A stretch of 64,000 bases of DNA from Bacteroidota bacterium (GTDB lineage Bacteria > Bacteroidota > Bacteroidia > 2-12-FULL-35-15), in the NCBI GenBank assembly GCA_025963715.1, contig JAOQAG010000008.1, forward strand, positions 149,907-213,906. Reading direction: 5' to 3'. A model generated the notes under the pieces. It was not told the DNA's origin and searched no databases. It worked only from the letters and a program-made list of their open reading frames with translations. The position numbers and the translations under genes were made by a program. Positions 44,452 through 53,514 of this stretch are shown one piece after another; position 1 is the first letter of the stretch, and each line of letters begins with the position of its first letter.

Positions 44452-44784
44452 CTAAATGCTCTTTTTTGCTCTGACATTTTCCAACCGTAAGCGCTCTACT
44501 ATCCTGTTGTTTGCTATGTGTTCCTCGATGATCTCATCCACATCGCTTAATTCAACGCCAACATAAAAAACGCCTTCCGGATAGATCGCAACGGTTTGTC
44601 CGAAATCACAAATATCGAGGCAGCCTGCTTTTTGAGCGCGTAATTTTATCGGTAAATTTTTCTCTTTTAATTTTTTCTTGAAGGCATCCACTATTTCCAT
44701 TCCGTGCGCCTCACCGCAACTTTTACGTGTTGCTGTTTCGGGGCGCTGATTGGTACAAATGAAGATGTGTTTATCGTAGACCAT
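44452..44784 (-). CDS. Thioredoxin-like [2Fe-2S] ferredoxin
   Basis: A 110-residue cytoplasmic protein of the thioredoxin-like ferredoxin group (NuoE-like fold). Four cysteines in the expected order: FICTNQRP (Cys10), KSCGEAHG (Cys23) and AGCLDICDFG (Cys55, Cys59). IYPEGVFYVGV is also typical. It carries electrons in an unknown pathway. The gene stands alone and its redox partner is not evident. Confidence 0.88.
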   Translation of the reverse strand: MVYDKHIFICTNQRPETATRKSCGEAHGMEIVDAFKKKLKEKNLPIKLRAQKAGCLDICDFGQTVAIYPEGVFYVGVELSDVDEIIEEHIANNRIVERLRLENVRAKKSI

Positions 44785-45240
44785 TATTGATTACTGATTT
44801 GTTGATTACTGATTTCTGATTTGCAAAATTACGAATCCTGTTGATAATCCGGGATTAATAGTTCTTGAATTTTATTTCTACATTGTTTCAACAATTAAAT
44901 TGAAGGAGGCGCTGCGAAACCTGTTGGAATGCGGATAAGGCGAATGCGGCGGATTTTCGCAGATGTAATTTTATTTTGCCACAGCCCCGATAGCTATCGG
45001 GACACTGATTAAATAAGGAAAAAGAACTTACACCGATGCAAATTTAAAAATCAATTCCCCTCCGAAGTCGTCATCCCGTCCGCCGCGGCGGACGGGATCT
45101 CATACTAGTCTGCCGGATGTTGATTCCGTTTTTAATTGGCAGATCCCGGGTCAAGCCCGGGATGACAGTAAAATTTAAAAAGTAGTTTTCAAATTTTATA
45201 TCTGTCCGGGATTCCAATCGAACTAACAAACAATTATAAA
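44785..45240. repeat. Intergenic repeat cluster, no gene seen
   Basis: Includes a family A arm interrupted by CCCCGATAGCTATCGGGA (44978-45010). An inverted pair of family B hairpins follows at 45070-45168; the first has its core replaced by TCCGCCGCGGCGGA (45079-45092). The right flank AAAATTTAAAAAGTAG resembles that of the hairpins at 17151 and 45837. Confidence 0.8.
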
Positions 45241-45774
45241 TTACTTGTTTGTTTTGCCGCCCATTTTTGTTAACACACTGTCGATCGGTTCCCATAACTC
45301 AATTTTATTTCCATCAGGATCCATTATGTGAACAAATTTTCCGTAATCTACTTTTTGAATGGTATCCACAATGGTAGCGCCGCTTTTTCTTAAATTTCTA
45401 AGCAGTCCTTCAATGTTCTGAACCCTGTAGTTGATCATAAATTCTTTTTCGGAAGGTTTAAAATAATTTGTTTCTTTTTTAAAAGCGGACCAGCAGAGGT
45501 AATTGATTTCATCCGGTCTGTTGGAATTCCGGAATTCAAATACAACACCATAGGGAGCTGAGGTCAATCCTAAATTTTTACTGTACCAATCTGTTGTAGA
45601 TGCAGGATCGCTGGATTTAAAAAAGATCCCTCCTATACCTATAACTTTCGGTGTTGTATCTTTTGCAAGAGCTCCGGTTGAGGGATTATTTTTTGTTGCG
45701 GTACTGCAGCTGGTCATAAGAATGGCAGCGAATAATATTAACAAAACTGATTTCATTAAAAATGATTTTATCAT
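45241..45774 (-). CDS. VOC-family lipoprotein
   Basis: A 177-residue protein with a lipoprotein signal (LLILFAAILMTSC) followed by one VOC module: GGIFFKSSDPASTTDWYSKN, YGVVFEFRNS and FVHIMDPDGNKIELWEP, the last with the typical metal-ligand Glu. A VOC enzyme anchored outside the cytoplasm is uncommon. Role unknown: glyoxalase-like, dioxygenase-like or a binding protein. The alternative start MKSVLLI at 45756 gives a more usual signal peptide. Confidence 0.82.
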   Translation of the reverse strand: MIKSFLMKSVLLILFAAILMTSCSTATKNNPSTGALAKDTTPKVIGIGGIFFKSSDPASTTDWYSKNLGLTSAPYGVVFEFRNSNRPDEINYLCWSAFKKETNYFKPSEKEFMINYRVQNIEGLLRNLRKSGATIVDTIQKVDYGKFVHIMDPDGNKIELWEPIDSVLTKMGGKTNK

Positions 45775-45836
45775 GATTTTGAGTTTGTAGAGTTTAATTT
45801 ATGATGGCAAATATAAAATGCTGTTATTATTTATGC

Positions 45837-46008
45837 GATCCCGGGTCAAGCCCGGGATGACAGTAAAATTTAAAATTGGTTTCCAAATTTTAACAGTCCC
45901 ATTGGCACACCACACAAATTAGTATATTAGTAAAATTTGGTATTTAGCAGATACAGATTCGTAATGTCATCCTGAGCTTGTCGAAGGACATTCCTGTTCG
46001 CTATCTGT
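45837..46008. repeat. Repeat mosaic with a hairpin module inserted in family D
   Basis: Family B hairpin (45837-45863), TTAGTATATTAGTAAAA words, then family D sequence GATTCGTAAT...ATTCCTGTTCGCTATC interrupted at 45966-45989 by the CCTGAGCTTGTCGAAGG module. The uninterrupted D form is at about 55250-55287 and in the tandem array at 56630-56930. Confidence 0.8.
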
Positions 46009-46009
46009 A

Positions 46010-46990
46010 CTACACTTCGCGTACCATCAGGCTTTCGGCGAACGCAACCAGCGCTTGTTTTTTATCTGCGGCAACGGGAATATCTTTCAGACAATCGATA
46101 GCAAGATCAAAATGTTTTTTCATTTCGGTTCTTGCTAATTCTTTTACATTTAAAAAATTGTAAATATTGGTCACCGCTTCTACTTTATCTTTCGGATCAA
46201 AATGCGGTGCTGCAATCCATTGCTGTAATTCTTCTTTCATGTAACGGTTGCTTTCTGCCATTTCAATGGCTTTCAGCAACAGGTATGTTTTTTTATTCGC
46301 GATGATGTCGCCGCCTTTCTGCTTCCCGAATTTTTCCGCATCGGCGTACACATCTAAAATATCATCCTGCAATTGAAATGCAACTCCTACGTGCTTGCCA
46401 AAATCGTACAAACGCTGCGCATCTTCTTCACGCGCGCCGCCAACAATGGCACCAATCTTCAATGCGCCGCCCAGTAATACAGCGGTTTTCAATTCGATCA
46501 TTTTTAAATAGGAAGGAATGGCAACTCTCGGCAACGCTTCATAGTTCATATCAAGCTGTTGCCCTTCACAGACTTTTGCAGCGGTATCGCTAAAAATTTC
46601 CAGCAATACCGGAAGCAGGGCAGCATCCGCTTTGCATAATTCCTGGTAAGCGCGCACCATCATGGCATCTCCGCTAAGGATCGCAATGTTATCATTCCAT
46701 TTTGCATGCACGGTTTGTTTACCGCGGCGCAAAGGTGCTTTGTCCATGATATCGTCGTGCACCAACGTAAAATTATGAAACAGCTCGATGGCAAGCGAAG
46801 GATGCAGCGCTTTTTTCACATCCCCGTCGAACAGCTCGCAGGCCATAAGCACCAGCACCGGCCGCATGCGTTTACCACCCAGCGACATGATGTATTCGAT
46901 AGGCGCATAAAGCTCTTTGGGATTGCTGCCGTAGTTTTTTCCTTTTAAGGCTTCTTCGATCAGCTGCTGATATGTATTGATGGAGTTCAC
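46010..46990 (-). CDS. Polyprenyl diphosphate synthase (trans-type)
   Basis: Condenses isopentenyl diphosphate onto allylic diphosphates to make isoprenoid chains. It has 326 residues. First Asp-rich motif VHDDIMDKAPLRRG, second QLQDDILDVYAD; the chain-binding GGKRMRPVL and KTAVLLGGAL are also present. The residues before the first Asp motif (LFHNFTLVHDDI) fit geranylgeranyl/farnesyl or longer products; the exact length cannot be read. It lies 19 bp downstream of rfbA. Confidence 0.93.
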   Translation of the reverse strand: MNSINTYQQLIEEALKGKNYGSNPKELYAPIEYIMSLGGKRMRPVLVLMACELFDGDVKKALHPSLAIELFHNFTLVHDDIMDKAPLRRGKQTVHAKWNDNIAILSGDAMMVRAYQELCKADAALLPVLLEIFSDTAAKVCEGQQLDMNYEALPRVAIPSYLKMIELKTAVLLGGALKIGAIVGGAREEDAQRLYDFGKHVGVAFQLQDDILDVYADAEKFGKQKGGDIIANKKTYLLLKAIEMAESNRYMKEELQQWIAAPHFDPKDKVEAVTNIYNFLNVKELARTEMKKHFDLAIDCLKDIPVAADKKQALVAFAESLMVREV

Positions 46991-47009
46991 AGAATTTTTA
47001 TAAAATGTT

Positions 47010-47879
47010 TTATACAGATTGTTCTGCGAGTTTCATCAGGTAAGTTCCGTAACCGCTTTTTACAAGCGGTTTGGCAATTTTTTTCAATTGTTCTTTGTTG
47101 ATGTATCCCATCCGGAATGCGATCTCTTCGATGCAGCCGATGCGTAATCCCTGACGTTCTTCGATCACCTGTACAAATTGTCCGGCCTGCATAAGCGACG
47201 CAAATGTGCCTGTATCCAGCCATGCTGTTCCGCGATCGAGGATGCCTACTTTTAATTTTCCCTGCTTTAAATATTCTTTGTTCACATCGGTAATTTCGTA
47301 TTCGCCGCGTGCGCTCGGTTTTAATTTTTTTGCAACGTCCACAACGGAATTATCATAAAAGTACAAGCCCGGTACGGCATAATTTGATTTTGGCTGTGCC
47401 GGTTTTTCCTCGATAGATAATACTTTTCCGGTGGCATCAAAATCAACCACACCATAACGTTCCGGGTCGGAAACATGGTATGCAAATACTACTCCGCCTT
47501 CCGGATCCTGGTGTTGCTGCAGCAACCGGCCTAAGCCTGCGCCGTAAAAAATATTATCGCCCAGTACCAATGCTACTTTATCATTGCCGATAAATCTTTC
47601 GCCGATCACAAATGCCTGCGCCAGTCCGTTCGGAATTTCCTGCACGGCATAACTGAATTTACATCCCAAACTTTTTCCATTGCCCAGCAAGCGCTCAAAC
47701 TGAGGCAGATCATGCGGTGTGGAAATAATGAGCACTTCCGAGATCCCCGCCATCATCAGCACGGAAAGCGGATAATAGATCATTGGTTTATCGTACACCG
47801 GCATTAATTGTTTGCTTACGGCCAGTGTTAAAGGGTGTAAACGTGTTCCGGAGCCTCCGGCTAAAATTATTCCTTTCAT
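47010..47879 (-). CDS. rfbA: Glucose-1-phosphate thymidylyltransferase
   Basis: Makes dTDP-glucose, the first step of dTDP-L-rhamnose and related sugars. It has 289 residues, the standard length. [11 protein letters not shown] (8-18) is the nucleotide loop, followed by [38 protein letters not shown] and [12 protein letters not shown]. No rfbB, rfbC or rfbD genes are adjacent; it heads a two-gene unit with the polyprenyl synthase. Confidence 0.96.
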   Translation of the reverse strand: MKGIILAGGSGTRLHPLTLAVSKQLMPVYDKPMIYYPLSVLMMAGISEVLIISTPHDLPQFERLLGNGKSLGCKFSYAVQEIPNGLAQAFVIGERFIGNDKVALVLGDNIFYGAGLGRLLQQHQDPEGGVVFAYHVSDPERYGVVDFDATGKVLSIEEKPAQPKSNYAVPGLYFYDNSVVDVAKKLKPSARGEYEITDVNKEYLKQGKLKVGILDRGTAWLDTGTFASLMQAGQFVQVIEERQGLRIGCIEEIAFRMGYINKEQLKKIAKPLVKSGYGTYLMKLAEQSV

Positions 47880-48216
47880 TATATTTTAGTTCAAAGTTTA
47901 AAGTTCAAAAGTTTGGTACAGATAACGCCCGCCTGAACGATTCGGGCAGGAACAGAAACGAATTTTACGAATCTATGTGTTTCCTGTGTGTTAAAAAATA
48001 GTTCATTAGCTCATTCGTTCAATGGTTCATTGGTGTGCCAGGCGCAGATGCTGTGTGTTAAGTGCTAACCGCTGAACACACCCCTAGCCCCTCTCGAGAG
48101 GGGAATTTGATCCTGCGCAGTTTTTTATTTGTTTTTTTCTTTAATTACTTTTTTAAATTGTTTATTGTCTATTTAATTTTTTTTCTTGTTTACTTTTTTA
48201 AATTGTCTACTGCTTT
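47880..48216. repeat. Repeat mosaic upstream of rfbA, no gene seen
   Basis: Order: AGTTCAAAGTTTAAAGTTC words; family D in reverse orientation interrupted by the hairpin GCCTGAACGATTCGGGC (47931-47947); TTCATTGGTTCATTGG-like words (about 48000-48035); CGCAGATGCTGTGTG; the CCCCTCTCGAGAGGGG hairpin; and T-rich TTGTCTATTTAATTT words. The right half mirrors 4140-4291. Confidence 0.78.
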
Positions 48217-50649
48217 TTATTTTTCTTTTTCAATCTCCAATTCGTTGTTGTCGATGTCTTCATCTTCGTCGTATACATCAATCAGCGGTTCCTGCATGAA
48301 TGCTTTGCTGGTAATGCGTTTTTCCAATGATAATAAAAAGCAGGGTAACAATACCAGATTGGAGCAATAGGCGATGAGCAATGTAACGGAAATTAAAATT
48401 CCCAATGCTGCTGTTCCTCCGAAGCTGGATGCTGTAAAGATCCCGAATCCGCAGAATAAAATGATGGCAGTATAGATCATGCTTACACCGGTTTCTTTGA
48501 TGGTAAGCGATACCGCTTTGGAAATGCTTCCATGTGTGTGTTTCAGCTCCTGGCGGTATTTGGTGAGGAAATACAGTGTTCCGTCGGAGGCAATTCCGAA
48601 GGCAATACTAAACACCAGGATTGTGCTTGGTTTGATGTAAATATGGGAGAATCCCATGATCCCGGCTGTAATTAATAAGGGAACCAAACTCGGGATCACC
48701 GAAATAAAGATCATGCGCGGCGACATGAACAAGGTGTATAAAACAATGGCGATGAGGATCACGGCAAGTAATACGCTTTCCAATAAATTTTGTACCAAAA
48801 ACTGGTTTCCTTTCAGGAACATCAAACTGTTCCCGGTAATCACTACGTTGTAATTCTGATCTTCTGCAACACGCGCTTTTGTATCGGGATCGTAATTAAA
48901 AATACTATCCACACGCGGCTTTAATTCTCTTACCAGCTTCGCCATTTCGATGGAACCGATGTCTTTCATCTGGATACTGATGCGGGTGTAACGTTTGGTG
49001 CTGTCGATGAATGCGGCAAACTGATTTTCCTTGCCTTTGTTATTGCTGGTTTGTGCGTAATCCGCTAATTTTTGCAATTCCATAGCGCCCGGCAACCGGT
49101 AACTTTTTGCTTTACCATCGTTGTACGCCTGGTTAAAAAATTTGATCCCTTCCACTACGGAAACGGCGTGGGAGAATTCGGGATACTGACGAAATAATTT
49201 CTGCAAGCGATCGATCTTATAAAGTGTACGGCCGCCATCTGCAAAAACACCGTTTTCTTTTTTGGTATCGATGCTGATCTCGAAAGGTAAAACACCGTTA
49301 TAATTTTTTTCAAAATATTTCAGATCCACCAGGATCGGATCTTTTTTCGGAAGGTCGTCCACTACAAATCCAAGCGGTAAAATTTTGGTCATGCCGTATG
49401 CGGAAACCAGCACGATCACTATCACAACAGCGTAAATTCTTCTCCTGTAATGATGCACCCAATAATCCACTTTTGCCAGTACCACATTTAATGTTTTGCT
49501 TTGCAAATGCTTGGTATGGCGTACGGATGGCGCCGGTAAAAAGCTGAACACGATCGGCACCAGCATCAATGAGATCGCATACGTAAGCATTACGCTCATG
49601 GAAGAAACCAGTCCGAATTCAAATAAGATCTGGCTATCGGTAGAGCAAAAAACGGCAAACCCGATGGATGTGGTAATGTTTGCCATGAATAACGAGATCC
49701 CTACTTTTTCGATGGCGCGCGACAATGCCCGCATTTTATTTCCATGAACTTTATATTCCGTGTGGTATTTGTTCAGGAGCATGATGCAATTCGGGACACC
49801 GATCACAATCAGCAATGGCGGGATTAAGCCGGTTAATACCGAAATATGATAGCCTAATAAAACCAAAATCCCAACCGACCAGATTACCCCGACAAATACA
49901 ACGGCGAGTGAAAAAATAACCGGCAGTAAGGATCGGAAAAAGATCATTAAAATAATGGCGGTAACGATCAGCGCCAGGATCATGAAGAGCGTCATTTCGC
50001 CCTGGATCTTGCGTGCTACAGCGGTACGGATGTACGGCATACCGGAGTAATGCACCTGTACGTTTGTTTTAGCAACAAATATTTCGACTTTTGCTTTGAT
50101 GGAATCAACAATGGCGAGGCGGTTTTTGGTATTGAGCAGCTTATTATCGAACGTGATGGCCATCAGCGTGGAATGAGCGGTATCATTGTAAATAATGCCA
50201 CGGTAGAATGGCAGCTGATGGATCACTGTTTTCAGGCTATCCAGCTCTGCAATGCTTTGCGGCCTGCGGGTAAGAATGGGAATGTTTATAAATTTTTCGA
50301 GGCTATCGTCTTTGATAATGGTTTGTAAACGCGCTACGGATACTACGGCTTTTACACCAACCACGTCTTTGAGGGCATTTCCCAGATCATACCAGGCATT
50401 GAACACATTGAGCGTATACAGGCTGCTATCGGAAATCCCGATCACCATCACGCTTCCATCCTGGCCGAAACGTTTTTTAAATTCTTTGTATTCAACGGCT
50501 GTAGTATCGTGATCCGGCAGCAACTTTGGCGCTTCATAGGAAATCTCGGCCTTGCTGCCATAAAAGCCCAGCACAATGGTTATTGCTGCAAGTACAATAA
50601 TGATCGCCAGGCGGTTACGTAGAATAAATCGTGCAATGGATGCCCACAT
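48217..50649 (-). CDS. RND/MMPL-family membrane transporter
   Basis: An 810-residue inner-membrane exporter with the RND layout. TM1 is at about 13-30, then a large periplasmic loop, then TM2-6 (from about 219; LFMILALIVTAIILMIFF, GLIPPLLIVIGVPN). A second periplasmic loop and TM7-12 follow (VLLAVILIAIVLYTLFM, FSIAFGIASDGTLYF). FGIASDGTLYF has the acidic TM residue expected of the proton relay. It is smaller than AcrB and closer to the MmpL/HpnN-like lipid exporters. The substrate is unknown. The acidic tail (YDEDEDIDNNELEIEKEK) borders repeat DNA. Confidence 0.9.
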   Translation of the reverse strand: MWASIARFILRNRLAIIIVLAAITIVLGFYGSKAEISYEAPKLLPDHDTTAVEYKEFKKRFGQDGSVMVIGISDSSLYTLNVFNAWYDLGNALKDVVGVKAVVSVARLQTIIKDDSLEKFINIPILTRRPQSIAELDSLKTVIHQLPFYRGIIYNDTAHSTLMAITFDNKLLNTKNRLAIVDSIKAKVEIFVAKTNVQVHYSGMPYIRTAVARKIQGEMTLFMILALIVTAIILMIFFRSLLPVIFSLAVVFVGVIWSVGILVLLGYHISVLTGLIPPLLIVIGVPNCIMLLNKYHTEYKVHGNKMRALSRAIEKVGISLFMANITTSIGFAVFCSTDSQILFEFGLVSSMSVMLTYAISLMLVPIVFSFLPAPSVRHTKHLQSKTLNVVLAKVDYWVHHYRRRIYAVVIVIVLVSAYGMTKILPLGFVVDDLPKKDPILVDLKYFEKNYNGVLPFEISIDTKKENGVFADGGRTLYKIDRLQKLFRQYPEFSHAVSVVEGIKFFNQAYNDGKAKSYRLPGAMELQKLADYAQTSNNKGKENQFAAFIDSTKRYTRISIQMKDIGSIEMAKLVRELKPRVDSIFNYDPDTKARVAEDQNYNVVITGNSLMFLKGNQFLVQNLLESVLLAVILIAIVLYTLFMSPRMIFISVIPSLVPLLITAGIMGFSHIYIKPSTILVFSIAFGIASDGTLYFLTKYRQELKHTHGSISKAVSLTIKETGVSMIYTAIILFCGFGIFTASSFGGTAALGILISVTLLIAYCSNLVLLPCFLLSLEKRITSKAFMQEPLIDVYDEDEDIDNNELEIEKEK

Positions 50650-50980
50650 AGTGAATTCACAGCGGAGGTATGTTTCATTCCGGCTGTATTTTTTGTTTAC
50701 CCCCCGAAATTAAGCATTATTTGGAAATGGACAATTGTAATAGATTGATAATTGACAGTTGATAATTGACAATTTGATTGTGGAACGGTGAATTGGAGCG
50801 ATTCGGGGAATCATTGGAACGGGAAAACTGTAAACTGTAAAAATGGGAACGCAGATTTTCTAAGATTCGTTATGATAAAAAAAGATAGCTGTGTGCTAAG
50901 CTCACTTATGGTAAGTTAGGATTTGATTATAGTCAATTAATGATTTTTTCCTCTAATAAAGTCTGTGCATCCCTGGCTCC
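50650..50980. other. Intergenic region with low-complexity words
   Basis: Contains GATAATTGACAGTTGATAAT (about 50747-50766) and ACTGTAAACTGTAAAA words (about 50828-50843). No terminator, promoter or gene was recognised. Confidence 0.5.
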
Positions 50981-53461
50981 CTAAAACGTAGCAATCAGCG
51001 ATAACTTATAAGCAAGGTTTTTTTCCGGTTGTGCATCCGCGTACGGCCCGTAACGCATGAATGCACCGCCACCCAATCCCAAATAAATGATGTTGTAATA
51101 ATTTAAACGCAACACATTATTGATGAGCAAACCGCTTTCATAAAAACCTTTTTCCATGGTTTTAAACTCAATATTCTTGTGCTGCTCCGGATGCGTTAAA
51201 CTTCCATAACCCACATTGGTAAAGATCATGAATTGCGGCTGGAATTTAGGCCGCTTAAATAATAATGAACCGAAATTGTGCGAGAAAAATAAATTAACGT
51301 AACGATCAGAAACAAACTCATACAAACCCATGGTTTGGAATGTGTTTTCGATGTATAAATAATTTCCCTGCGCATTGCTTCCGTTACCATTGAATAAATA
51401 AGGATACGGCACATTCCCTTTCAGATAGCCGCCTTCCACCAGAATTTTTGTTTTTCCCAGATTTTTGATCAGAAATGTTTTTTCGATACCGAGCGATACT
51501 TTGTTGTAATCGTAATTGGCGAATTGTGAAATGCCTTTTAAACCTTTGCTGTAAGCGAAATAAACGACAGGATATTTTGTTCCGTCGGAAAGCATTTGTC
51601 CGAACGATTGCACAAATTGCTCTTTGTAAGCGTATCTTCCTTTTATGCGCAGCTCCGCAGATCTAAAGCCAATCGAGGTTTCAGTAGAATCATTGCGGTT
51701 AGGTAAAAATATATAATCGTAGCGCGGGATCCGAAAACTCTCGTTGTAGGCCACATTCATGGTTAAATAATTTAATGCACGAAAATTTACCGACACTTCT
51801 TTTTGCTCGATATAATCCATGCGGAACGTCATGGTGTTACGCGTGTAATTATTTTTTGTGTAAAAATACTGCGCTTTGCCCGATTCTGCCAGGTCCTTTG
51901 AATACAAGGCTTTCAGGTAATAATCCTTGCTGTCTTTTTTAAAATTTACCTGCGCATCAAAACCGTATTTTACAGTGGAATCTTTATAACCGTAACCGAT
52001 GTAACCGCCCACATCAAATCGTTTCGATAATTTATTATTGGTATGCAAACCAATCCCACCGCGGATCACTTCATAATCGTTGATCCCGATTATTTTATTG
52101 AGATCGATGCTGATGATGGAAACCGGAATTTGCAGCGTGGTTAATGCTTCCACCACATTCAATACTCTGTCGAAATGCTCCCGTTTCCCCAAACTATCGA
52201 TCACCTTGTACGTTTTTTGTTCTTTGATATCGAGCGAATCGATGCGGTGTGTTTTCCAGTAATCATCGCCTTTGTGCGCAGCATCATCTGCCATCACAAT
52301 TGTTTTTTCATCAAATTCTCTTTTCTTTAAAGGCACATCCAGCTGTACATTGGTGATGTAACTTTTTCCTGTGAGCCGCATTCCCATCAGCTTACTGGGA
52401 TATTTTTTATAATGCAATTCATAATTCAGCTGCTCGGGAAACCACTGTTTACCGGCAACAAATGCATACTGCTGCTGAATTTTTATTTCGATCAGGCCTT
52501 TATCGTACGGACTGGCAATCACATTCTGGATCGCGTAACCGTTGCTGTTGATATACAACACACCTTCCAGCCCATCGAAATTTTTACCTTTCATCGGTCT
52601 GAATGAAATAATAAAAACCGAATCATTTCCCTGGAAAAGTGTATCCTGCAGGATGAACAAATACCTGGAAGTGCTCCCGCCGGTGATCGGGTTCAGGTAA
52701 TCTTTTCCGAGGATCTTAAAATAATCGTCGTAAAAGCTGAACGGTTGCAGATCGGTTGCAGATGTGGAAAAAGAAGGATCTTTAAATCCGGATACTTTTG
52801 TAGCCAGCACCGTTTCTTTGGTATTTTCGGGATATAAAAATTTGCGTTCCGTAACGGATTCCATCATCAGCACATGCGCGCTTTCAATAAAGATCTTTAG
52901 ACGCGATTTAAGCGAATCGGCTTTTAAGGAATCGGCTCTGCTGCCAGCCTCATCGGTATTGGGAACCAGGTCGTAATATGTTTTACTGTAAGTATTGCAA
53001 ACGTAGGAACTGATCTTATCCGGATTATTTTTATCGCGGTTTTTTGTAGCTAATTTTATAATGCGGTGGGCCGGATTTTCACCCGGTAAAATTTCAACGG
53101 CATTCAGGTCGTATGCTTTTTTCTGCATCCTGATGAGCACATTTTTATCCCTGCCGATAGTGTATGTAATGGATTCATAACCTACATACGTAAATACAAT
53201 TTGAGTGAAAGGCTGAGTGGAAGTTAGTTTAAATTTTCCGTCAATATCCGTGGAAGCACCACCCGCCTGACCAGTAATACCAATATTTACAAAAGCAAGC
53301 GCTTGTTTATTTCCGGCATCCACCACTTTCCCTTCAAGGGTAAATTGCGCAACTATTTTTGCAGAAATGAGGCAGAAGAAAATGAGTAGGATCCGGTAAC
53401 GCACAAAAAATATTTTGTACGAATGTAAGCGTTTAGGCTGAAAAAAATAATCCCGGTACAT
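50981..53461 (-). CDS. DUF5686 outer-membrane protein with CarboxypepD_reg-like domain
   Basis: An 826-residue exported protein. A signal-like segment (RILLIFFCLISAKIVAQ) is followed by a carboxypeptidase-regulatory-like beta-sandwich (about 42-125; LEGKVVDAGNKQALAFVNIG), then the DUF5686 region of ~700 residues, strand-rich with a C-terminus typical of outer-membrane barrels (YADAQPEKNLAYKLSLIATF). Bacteroidota-specific family without proven function. It is divergent from the lipoprotein at 53515. Confidence 0.88.
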   Translation of the reverse strand: MYRDYFFQPKRLHSYKIFFVRYRILLIFFCLISAKIVAQFTLEGKVVDAGNKQALAFVNIGITGQAGGASTDIDGKFKLTSTQPFTQIVFTYVGYESITYTIGRDKNVLIRMQKKAYDLNAVEILPGENPAHRIIKLATKNRDKNNPDKISSYVCNTYSKTYYDLVPNTDEAGSRADSLKADSLKSRLKIFIESAHVLMMESVTERKFLYPENTKETVLATKVSGFKDPSFSTSATDLQPFSFYDDYFKILGKDYLNPITGGSTSRYLFILQDTLFQGNDSVFIISFRPMKGKNFDGLEGVLYINSNGYAIQNVIASPYDKGLIEIKIQQQYAFVAGKQWFPEQLNYELHYKKYPSKLMGMRLTGKSYITNVQLDVPLKKREFDEKTIVMADDAAHKGDDYWKTHRIDSLDIKEQKTYKVIDSLGKREHFDRVLNVVEALTTLQIPVSIISIDLNKIIGINDYEVIRGGIGLHTNNKLSKRFDVGGYIGYGYKDSTVKYGFDAQVNFKKDSKDYYLKALYSKDLAESGKAQYFYTKNNYTRNTMTFRMDYIEQKEVSVNFRALNYLTMNVAYNESFRIPRYDYIFLPNRNDSTETSIGFRSAELRIKGRYAYKEQFVQSFGQMLSDGTKYPVVYFAYSKGLKGISQFANYDYNKVSLGIEKTFLIKNLGKTKILVEGGYLKGNVPYPYLFNGNGSNAQGNYLYIENTFQTMGLYEFVSDRYVNLFFSHNFGSLLFKRPKFQPQFMIFTNVGYGSLTHPEQHKNIEFKTMEKGFYESGLLINNVLRLNYYNIIYLGLGGGAFMRYGPYADAQPEKNLAYKLSLIATF

Positions 53462-53483
53462 TTTTTAACAACCGGTATTCTTC

Positions 53484-53491
53484 TATCTTTG
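53484..53491 (+). promoter_or_regulatory. -7 element of the 53515 lipoprotein gene
   Basis: TATCTTTG matches TANNTTTG exactly. It ends 3 bp before an upstream ATG (53494), which favours the ATG at 53515 as the true start. Confidence 0.55.
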
Positions 53492-53514
53492 AAATGAATA
53501 TTAAATTCAACAAA

